A DNA stretch of 64,000 nucleotides, from assembly GCA_964035545.1 (NCBI GenBank), contig OZ037768.1, positions 17,045,875 to 17,109,874 of the forward strand, in the 5' to 3' direction. The notes under the pieces were generated by a model that saw nothing but the letters and a program-made list of their open reading frames with translations, made no database searches and had not been told where the DNA came from. This DNA is from Bugula neritina. Its lineage: Eukaryota; Bryozoa; Gymnolaemata; Cheilostomatida; Bugulidae. Made by a program: the position numbers and the translations under genes. This document shows, piece after piece, positions 23,348 to 33,391 of this stretch; the first letter of the stretch is position 1; every line of letters begins with the position of its first letter.

Positions 23348-26300
23348 ATGAAGGGGGACTTAGAGTATGCAGGACATGCTCATTCTAGCAAAGAATCAGA
23401 CCGAAGGTCACCTGTGATATCAGGACTTGGAGTTATTGCTATCACAGGTTTACTCATTACAGTAACCACAGCTGGTACTATATTCGGAGTTCATCTACTC
23501 AACAGAATTGATGACCTGCAGGTATTTATTTCATATAGAATTATTTGCAATAGTTAATACATACATTTCAACTTGACATTCCTAAAACAAAAAAGAGAAA
23601 ATTCTGTAAATAATATGCTTATTGATAATTTCAATTTCTGTACATCTTTTAAACATTAATTTTAAATTAAATCTTGCGGGTAAGCAAACACAAAAATAAA
23701 GAGCGGACCTATAATGTTTTAGACAAGGAATATGGAATTAGAACTGAAGGTAGCATACAAAACGGATATTGAGCAGCAAAATGAGCGAATTAATAATTTG
23801 GAAAAGAAAACAACCGAACACCTGAGGAAAAGGAGAGCAAATTACGGCGATGAATATGGATATGCGGCTGGAAATGGCCCTGAATATGGAGGTAAGTAGT
23901 TGACTAGCAGAAACTAATAATCCTGAGTATATGTGCAATTTTCTATTTGATTAGCTATCTAAACTAACTTTTATATAAAACCAGAACTTTGGCTTAAGTC
24001 ACAGAATGTACTTATCATGGTGTTATTCAATTATTTTAGCTACAGGTTGCAGCTGCCCAGCTGGACCACCAGGTAGAGATGGCCCCAGAGGACCACCTGG
24101 ACCCAAGGGTGACCGTGGAGATGCAGGACGCCCAGGAAGCAATGGGGTACCAGGCAGAATTGGTGCTACTGGTGCATATGGTGCAAGAGGAGCTACTGGA
24201 GCAACTGGTGTTCGAGGTGTTGGTGTACCTGGAGAAGATGGTAGAGATGGAGTGCCTGGAAGAGTTGGATCAACCGGAGCTCCTGGAGTACCAGGTAGAG
24301 ATGGATATGATGGCACACCAGGACCAGTTGGCCAGCCAGGAGAACCAGGAAGAGATGGTGTTGATGGCAACCATGGCCGTGATGGAAACCACGGTAATGA
24401 TGGTGAAGATGGACGTCCAGGAGAACCAGGCAGACCAGGAGAGCCAGGAGAGCGAGGAGAACAAGGAAGCCCAGGCAGTCCTGGCAGAGATGGTTCCCCA
24501 GGATCACCTGGTTACGATGGTCAAGATGGAACTCCAGGTAGAGATGGATCACCAGGAGAAAGAGGACAAGATGGTCAACCTGGTCAAACAGGCGCACCTG
24601 GATCACCTGGATATGATGGACAAGATGGACAACCTGGTGAACCAGGAAGAGACGGTGAACCTGGAAGAGATGGGCAACCAGGTGAACGAGGACAAGATGG
24701 ACAGACAGGTGCTCCCGGTCAACGAGGAGAACCAGGAGTTTCAGGTTCACCAGGTCGAGATGGAGCACCAGGTGAGCGTGGACAAGATGGTGCACCTGGA
24801 TCACCAGGTGTACCAGGCTACGACGGACAAGATGGACAGCCAGGCGAACCAGGCAGAGATGGAGCACCAGGTGAACGTGGACAAGATGGAGCAGCAGGTG
24901 TGCCAGGCAGAGATGGATTCGATGGACAAGATGGACAACCAGGTGCACCAGGCAGAGATGGATCACCTGGAGAGAGAGGTCAAGATGGATCACCAGGTAG
25001 AGATGGAAATCCTGGTGAAAGAGGACAAGATGGAGCTCCAGGAGCACCAGGAGTACCAGGATTTGATGGGCAAGATGGACAGCCAGGAAGCTCTGGTAGA
25101 GATGGAGCACCAGGACAAAGAGGGGAGCCAGGAATTGATGGACAACCTGGCTCACAAGGAGCACCAGGAAGAGATGGATCTCAAGGAGCAAGAGGAGAAC
25201 CAGGACAGAGAGGTGAGCCAGGACAACGTGGAGAACCAGGAGCTTCAGGTAGAGATGGTTCACCAGGAGCACCAGGTAGAGATGGAACACCTGGAGATCG
25301 AGGTCAAGATGGCGCTCCAGGATCACCAGGAAGAGATGGTTTCGATGGACAAGATGGGGCTCAAGGAGCACCAGGCCAAAGAGGAGAGAGTGGACAGCCC
25401 GGCAATGATGGGAGACCCGGATCACCTGGAGAACGTGGACAAGATGGCGCTCCTGGTTCACCAGGAAGAGATGGATTTGATGGACAAGATGGGGCCCCAG
25501 GTGCTCCAGGAAGAGATGGATCTCAAGGACAAAGAGGAGAACCAGGACAGAGAGGTGAGCCAGGACAACGTGGAGAAGCTGGTACACCAGGAAGAGATGG
25601 GTCACCAGGATCCCCAGGTCAAGATGGTCAACCAGGTGCTCGAGGAAATGATGGCCAAGATGGCCAACCAGGATCACCAGGAAGAGATGGAGCTCCAGGA
25701 TTACGAGGAGAAGCTGGCCAACGAGGTGAGCCAGGGCAGCGTGGAGAATCAGGTAACCCAGGAAGAGATGGCTCACCAGGATCTCCAGGTCAAGATGGTC
25801 AACCAGGTGCACGAGGAAATGATGGGGCTCCAGGATCACCAGGAAGAGATGGGTCACAAGGAGCAAGAGGAGAACCCGGACAAAGAGGAGAACCAGGACA
25901 ACGTGGAGAGTCAGGTAACCCAGGAAGAGATGGCTCAACAGGATCTCCAGGCAGAGATGGAGCACCAGGTGAACGTGGGCAAGATGGTGCACCAGGTTCT
26001 CCCGGCCAAGATGGACAACCAGGTGCTCGTGGATTTGATGGACAAGATGGCCAAACAGGATCACCAGGTAGAGATGGAGCGCCAGGCTCAAGAGGTGAGC
26101 AAGGCCAACGTGGTGAACCTGGTACACCAGGAAGAGATGGGTCACCAGGATCTCCAGGTCAAGATGGTCAACCAGGTGCTCGAGGAAATGATGGCCAAGA
26201 TGGCCAACCAGGATCACCAGGAAGAGATGGAGCTCCAGGATTACGAGGAGAAGCAGGCCAACGAGGTGAACCAGGGCAGCGTGGAGAATCAGGTAATCCC

Positions 26301-29300
26301 GGAAGAGATGGCTCACCTGGATCTCCAGGTCAAGATGGTCAACCAGGTGCACGAGGAAATGATGGGGCTCCAGGTTCACCAGGAAGAGCTGGTTTTGATG
26401 GACAAGATGGGGCTCCAGGAGCACCAGGTAGAGATGGAGCACCAGGACAAAGAGGCGAACCAGGCCAACGTGGAGAGGCTGGCCAGCAAGGTCAATCTGG
26501 GCAACCAGGCCAAAGGGGAGAACGTGGAGAGCCTGGAACTGCCGGAAGAGATGGGTCACCAGGAGCACCAGGACAAACTGGAGCACCTGGAGACAGAGGA
26601 CAAGATGGAAACCCCGGAAGAGACGGTGCTCCAGGACAACGAGGACTGGATGGTAGTCCAGGTGCACCAGGTGCATCAGGATTTGATGGACAAGATGGTG
26701 CACCTGGAGCTCCAGGCAGAGATGGGTCACCTGGTGCAAGAGGAGAGCCTGGTCAAAGAGGTGAGCCAGGCCAAAGAGGTGAGCAAGGACAACGTGGAGA
26801 ACCAGGAACTCAAGGTAGAGATGGTGCATCTGGATCACCAGGTAGAGATGGTGCACCAGGAGAACGTGGACAAGACGGTGCTTCAGGAAGAGATGGCTCA
26901 CCAGGCGCCCCAGGACAAGATGGTCAACCAGGTGCACGAGGATTTGATGGTCAAGATGGACAACCTGGAGCACCAGGAAGAGATGGAGCTCCAGGATCAC
27001 CAGGACAAGATGGTCAGGCTGGTAACCCAGGTAGAGACGGATCACCAGGCGAGCGTGGACAAGATGGCGCTCCTGGATCACCAGGAAGAGCTGGTTTTGA
27101 TGGACAAGATGGGGCTCCAGGATCACCTGGAAGAGATGGATCTCCAGGCCAAAGAGGAGAAGCAGGACAAAGAGGTGAACCAGGACAACGTGGAGAAGCA
27201 GGAACACCAGGAAGAGATGGTTCACCTGGATCTCCAGGTAGAGATGGTGCAGCTGGTGAGAGAGGACAAGATGGTTCTCCAGGAGCACCAGGTTCATCAG
27301 GATTCGATGGTCAAGATGGTGCACCAGGAGCTCCAGGCAGAGATGGGTCACCTGGTGCTAGAGGAGAGCCAGGTCAAAGAGGAGAACCAGGTCAAAGAGG
27401 AGAACCTGGACAGCGTGGTGAGGCTGGCAATGCAGGTAGAGATGGTGCTCCAGGCAGAGATGGAGCAGCTGGAGAACGTGGACAAGATGGAAATCCTGGA
27501 AGAGATGGTGCTCCAGGACAACGAGGACTGGATGGTAGTCCAGGTGCACCAGGTGCATCAGGATTTGATGGACAAGATGGTGCACCAGGAGCTCCAGGCA
27601 GAGATGGGTCGCCTGGTGCTCGAGGAGAACCAGGTCAACGAGGTGAGCCAGGTCAAAGAGGCGAGCCAGGACAACGCGGAGAACCAGGAACTCAAGGTAG
27701 AGATGGTTCACCAGGAGCAGCAGGTAGAGATGGCGAACGAGGTGAGCGTGGACAAGACGGTGCTTCAGGATCACCAGGAAGAGATGGTGCACCAGGATCA
27801 CCAGGTCAAGATGGTCAACCAGGTGCTCGTGGATTTGATGGTCAAGATGGAGCTCCAGGATCACCAGGAAGAGATGGATCTCCTGGATCACCAGGACAAG
27901 ATGGTCAACCAGGCGCACGAGGAAATGATGGCCAAGATGGCCAACCAGGATCACCAGGAAGAGATGGAGCTCCAGGATCTCCAGGACAAGATGGTCAACC
28001 AGGAGCCCGTGGATTTGACGGACAAGACGGTGCACCTGGAGCACAAGGTAGAGATGGATCACCTGGTGCAAGAGGTGAACCAGGCCAGCGTGGAGAACCC
28101 GGACAACGCGGAGAATCAGGAACACCAGGTAGAGATGGTGCACCTGGATCACCAGGAAGAGATGGAGCCCAAGGAGAACGTGGACAAGATGGTCAACAGG
28201 GTAACCCTGGAAGAGACGGAGCAACAGGCGACCGTGGACAAGATGGCGCTCCTGGATCACCAGGAAGAGCTGGTTTTGATGGACAAGATGGGGCTCCAGG
28301 ATCACCAGGAAGAGATGGAGCACCAGGACAAAGAGGAGAACCAGGCCAACGTGGAGAGCCTGGCCAACAAGGTCAATCTGGGCAACCAGGCCAGAGGGGA
28401 GAACGTGGAGAGCCAGGAGCTTCTGGAAGAGATGGATCACCAGGAGCACCAGGACAAACTGGAGCACCTGGAGATCGAGGACAGGATGGAGCACCTGGTA
28501 GAGATGGTGAACGTGGAGAACGAGGTCAAGATGGTGCTCCTGGATCACCAGGAAGAGCTGGTTTTGATGGACAAGATGGGGCACCAGGATCACCAGGAAG
28601 AGATGGAGCTCCAGGATCTCCAGGACAAGATGGTCAACCAGGTGCACGAGGATTTGATGGCCAAGATGGAGCACCAGGATCACCAGGAAGAGATGGAGCT
28701 TCAGGATCTCCAGGACAAGATGGTCAACCTGGTAACCCAGGTAGAGATGGAGCACCAGGTGAGCGTGGACAAGATGGCGCTCCTGGATCACCAGGAAGAG
28801 CTGGTTTTGATGGACAAGATGGGGCTCCAGGATCTCCAGGTAGAGATGGATCACCTGGTGTAAGAGGTGAACCAGGCCAAAGGGGAGAACCTGGCCAACA
28901 AGGCCAATCTGGGCAACCAGGTCAAAGAGGAGAACGCGGAGAAGCAGGAGCTCCAGGTAGAGATGGTTCACAAGGATCACCAGGCCAAACTGGATCACCC
29001 GGAGAACGTGGACAAGATGGCGCTCCTGGTTCACCAGGAAGAGATGGTTTTGATGGACAAGATGGAGCTCCAGGCTCCCCAGGAAGAGATGGATCTCCAG
29101 GAGCAAGAGGAGAACCAGGTCAACGTGGTGAGGCAGGACAATCCGGTAGAGATGGCTCACCAGGTCAGAGAGGTGAACCAGGACAAAGAGGTGAGCCTGG
29201 TCAAAGAGGTGAGCCAGGTCAGCGTGGTGAGGCTGGTGCACCAGGAAACCCAGGCCGTGACGGTTCACAAGGAGCACCTGGTAATGACGGATCACCAGGT

Positions 29301-32300
29301 GAACGTGGGCAAAGCGGATCTCCAGGTAGAGATGGATCTCCAGGATCACCAGGACAAGATGGTCAACCAGGAGCTTCTGGAAACCCAGGAAGAGATGGTG
29401 AAAATGGAAGAGATGGAGCACCTGGAAACCCAGGAAGAGATGGCTTTGATGGACAAGATGGAGCTCCAGGAGCACCAGGAAGAGATGGTTCCCAAGGAGC
29501 AAGAGGAGAACCAGGTCAACGCGGAGAGTCTGGAGCACCAGGCAGAGATGGTTCACAAGGATCACCAGGCCAAACTGGATCACCTGGAGAACGTGGACAA
29601 GATGGCGCTCCTGGTTCACCAGGAAGAGATGGTTTTGATGGACAAGATGGAGCTCCAGGCTCCCCAGGAAGAGATGGATCTCCAGGAGCAAGAGGAGAAC
29701 CAGGACAGAGAGGTGAGCCAGGACAACGTGGAGAACCAGGTAACTCCGGAAGAGACGGTGCACCTGGATCACCAGGTAGAGATGGAGCACCTGGTGATAG
29801 AGGACAAGATGGAGCACCAGGTTCACCTGGAAGAGATGGATCATCAGGATCTCCAGGCAGAGATGGCTCACCCGGAGCACCAGGACAAGACGGCCAACCA
29901 GGCGCAAGAGGAAATGATGGACAAGATGGACAGCCCGGTTCACCAGGAAGAGATGGTGCACCAGGATCTCCAGGTCAAGATGGTCAACCAGGTGCTCGTG
30001 GATTCGATGGTCAAGATGGAGCTCCAGGATCTCCAGGAAGAGATGGAGCACCAGGAGCAAGAGGAGAGGCTGGTCAGCGAGGAGAAGCAGGACAACGTGG
30101 AGAACCAGGTAACTCCGGAAGAGATGGTGCACCAGGATCACCAGGTAGAGATGGTACACCAGGTGATAGAGGACAAGACGGAGCACCAGGATCTCCCGGA
30201 AGAGATGGTTCACCAGGATCTCCAGGTCAAGATGGTCAACCAGGTGCTCGTGGATTCGATGGTCAAGATGGAGCTCCAGGATCTCCAGGAAGAGATGGAG
30301 CACCAGGAGCAAGAGGAGAGGCTGGTCAGCGAGGAGAAGCAGGACAGCGTGGAGAACCAGGTAACCCTGGAAGAGATGGTGCACCAGGATCACCAGGTAG
30401 AGCTGGAGAACGAGGTGAGCGAGGACAAGATGGAGCACCAGGCTCTCGTGGTCAAGATGGACAACCAGGTGCAAGAGGAAATGATGGACAAGATGGACAG
30501 CCCGGTTCACCAGGAAGAGATGGTGCACCAGGATCTCCAGGTCAAGATGGTCAACCGGGCGCTCGTGGCTTTGATGGTCAAGATGGAGCTCCAGGATCTC
30601 CAGGAAGAGATGGAGCACCAGGAGCAAGAGGAGAGGCTGGTCAGCGAGGAGAAGCAGGACAGCGTGGAGAACCAGGTAACTCCGGAAGAGATGGTGCACC
30701 AGGATCACCAGGTAGAGATGGTACACCAGGTGATAGAGGACAAGACGGAGCACCAGGATCTCCCGGAAGAGATGGTTCACCAGGATCTCCAGGTCAAGAT
30801 GGTCAACCAGGCGCTCGTGGCTTTGATGGTCAAGATGGAGCTCCAGGATCTCCAGGAAGAGATGGAGCACCAGGAGCAAGAGGAGAGGCTGGCCAGCGAG
30901 GAGAAGCAGGACAGCGTGGAGAACCAGGTAACTCTGGAAGAGATGGTTCACCAGGATCACCTGGTAGAGATGGAGCACCAGGTTCTCCTGGACAAGATGG
31001 ACAACCAGGTTCTCCTGGACAAGATGGACAACCAGGTGCCCGTGGATTTGATGGTCAGGATGGGGCTCCTGGATCACCAGGAAGAGATGGAGCACCAGGA
31101 GCAAGAGGAGAGGCTGGTCAGCGAGGAGAAGCAGGACAGCGTGGAGAACCAGGTAACCCCGGAAGAGATGGTGCACCAGGATCACCAGGTAGAGCTGGAG
31201 AACGAGGTGAGCGTGGACAAGATGGATCCCCAGGATCTTCAGGTAGAGATGGTTCTCCAGGAATCAGAGGCGAGCCAGGACAACGCGGAGAACCAGGTAC
31301 CCCAGGAAGAGATGGAGCCAATGGTGAACGTGGTCAAGATGGCGCACCAGGATCTCCAGGAGCTAGAGGATTTGATGGACAAGATGGTGCACCTGGATCA
31401 CCAGGTAGAGATGGTGCTCGAGGAAATGATGGACAAGATGGCGCTTCAGGATCACCAGGAAGAGATGGTGCACCAGGATCACCAGGTCAAGATGGTCAAC
31501 CAGGTGCACGAGGCTTTGATGGTCAAGATGGAGCTCCAGGATCACCAGGAAGAGATGGATCTCCCGGATCACCAGGACAAGATGGTCAACCAGGAGCACG
31601 AGGAAATGATGGCCAAGATGGCCAAACAGGATCACCAGGAAGAGATGGTGCACCAGGATCTCCAGGACAAGATGGACAACCAGGAGCACGAGGCTTTGAT
31701 GGACAAGATGGTGCACCAGGATCACCAGGTAGAGATGGATCACCTGGTGCAAGAGGTGAGCCAGGACAACGTGGTGAGCCAGGACAAAGAGGTGAGACTG
31801 GACAACAAGGTCAATCAGGATCACCAGGTAGAGATGGGGCTCGAGGAAATGATGGACAAGATGGCGCCCCAGGATCACCTGGAAGAGATGGTGCACCAGG
31901 ATCTCCAGGACAAGATGGACAACCAGGTGCACGAGGCTTTGATGGTCAAGATGGAGCACCAGGATCACCAGGAAGAGATGGATCTCCAGGATCACCAGGA
32001 CAAAGAGGTGAGACTGGACAACAAGGTCAATCAGGATCACCAGGTAGAGATGGGGCTCGAGGAAATGATGGACAAGATGGCACCCCAGGATCACCAGGAA
32101 GAGATGGTGCACCAGGATCTCCAGGACAAGATGGACAACCAGGTGCACGAGGCTTTGATGGACAAGATGGTGCACCAGGATCACCAGGTAGAGATGGAGC
32201 AAACGGAGAACGTGGTCAGGATGGAGCACCAGGTTCACCAGGCAGGGATGGAGCACCAGGACCAAGTGGATTTGATGGACAAGATGGTGCACCAGGAGCA

Positions 32301-32963
32301 CCAGGAAGAGATGGAGCACCAGGATCATCTGGTAGAGATGGCTCACCAGGAGAACGAGGTCAAGATGGTAACCCCGGATCACCTGGACGAGATGGAGCAC
32401 CAGGAGCACCAGGGGAACGAGGAGCTGATGGTTCACCTGGTAGAGATGGAACACCAGGATATGATGGACAAGACGGTCTTCCAGGAGCTCCTGGACAAGA
32501 TGGAGCACCTGGTTCACCTGGTAGAGACGGAGAACCAGGACAACGAGGATATGATGGAGCACCTGGAGCACCTGGAGCACCTGGAGAAAGAGGACAAGAT
32601 GGTCAATCAGGTAGAGATGGAGCAGCTGGCAACCCAGGACAAGATGGACAACCAGGCAGAGATGGTGCACCTGGACCATCAGGTTACGATGGCCAAGATG
32701 GTCAACCTGGTGAACCAGGTAGAGATGGAGCACCTGGGCCACGCGGTGAAACTGGAGCTCCAGGAAGGGACGGAGCACCTGGTCAACGTGGCGAAACAGG
32801 TCAACAGGGTACACGTGGACAAGATGGCATACCAGGAAGAGATGGAGCACCCGGCAAAGATGGCTATGATGGGCTACCAGGTCAGACTGGTGCTACAGGA
32901 CCTATTCGTATAGTGCAAGGGAATGGTAGTGGAGTTGCTGCACGTGGTGGCTACGGTCACTAG
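23348..32963 (+). CDS. Giant transmembrane-type collagen B (complete, 3,088 aa; exons 23341-23521, 23723-23891, 24040-32963)
   Basis: Spliced reading frames agree at both junctions (phase 0, then phase 1). Residues 1-21 form a short cytoplasmic tail with RR at 19-20. Residues 23-48 are hydrophobic ([12 protein letters not shown]...), a type II transmembrane anchor. Residues 52-90 form a coiled coil (I54, L57, N61, L64, V68, then I74, I81, L84 after a stutter). RKRR at 93-96 is a furin-type site. A Tyr-rich spacer (Tyr 99, 103, 105, 113) and CSCP at 118-121 lead into about 982 Gly-X-Y triplets, then a 19-residue tail (IRIVQG...GGYGH). The repeat is dominated by [15 protein letters not shown] and GQR. 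After furin cleavage the collagen would be shed. Tandem neighbour and paralog of collagen A. The layout matches nematode cuticle collagens and membrane-associated collagens (XIII/XXIII/XXV), but is far longer than nematode ones. Role in cuticle or matrix is inferred. Confidence 0.95.
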
Positions 32964-33391
32964 AAACACACCAACAATTTTATCACAATAACAATTATTT
33001 ATCCAGGATAAGCAGTTTCAACTTGGTACAAAAATTAATGTTTTAATCAATGTTATGTTATGCTAGTAATTATATTTAATCGGAGTTTTATGGTGGCTGT
33101 TGATACTCAACTTGCAGCAACTCAATATTGTCATTCAGCATATTTTATTAGACTTAAAATGTGAAATGATGAAGTTTATTTTAAGCAGCCCAAACAAAGC
33201 TTTTGACATATTTTTATATTATCGAGATTCTTGTTGCTCAATCATCAATTTTTTAGTATGTGTACAGGAGAATTCACAAAATACAATATGAAATATACAC
33301 ACTCCAACTCATATCATCGATAAGACAAACTTTTCTAGTCATAATTATAATGCACAACACAACTTAAAAAATAATGTCAACTATGAGCGCT

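Noticed and set aside
24006-24039. Apparent signal-peptide-like start [15 protein letters not shown] for collagen B
   Set aside because: This stretch is intron sequence ending in the acceptor ttattttag. The phase-1 acceptor at 24040 joins to the coiled-coil exon, and collagen A has the matching structure.
24079-32913. Long alternative plus-strand frames (24079-28863 and 28867-32913) and long minus frames across collagen B
   Set aside because: Same periodicity artefact as in collagen A.
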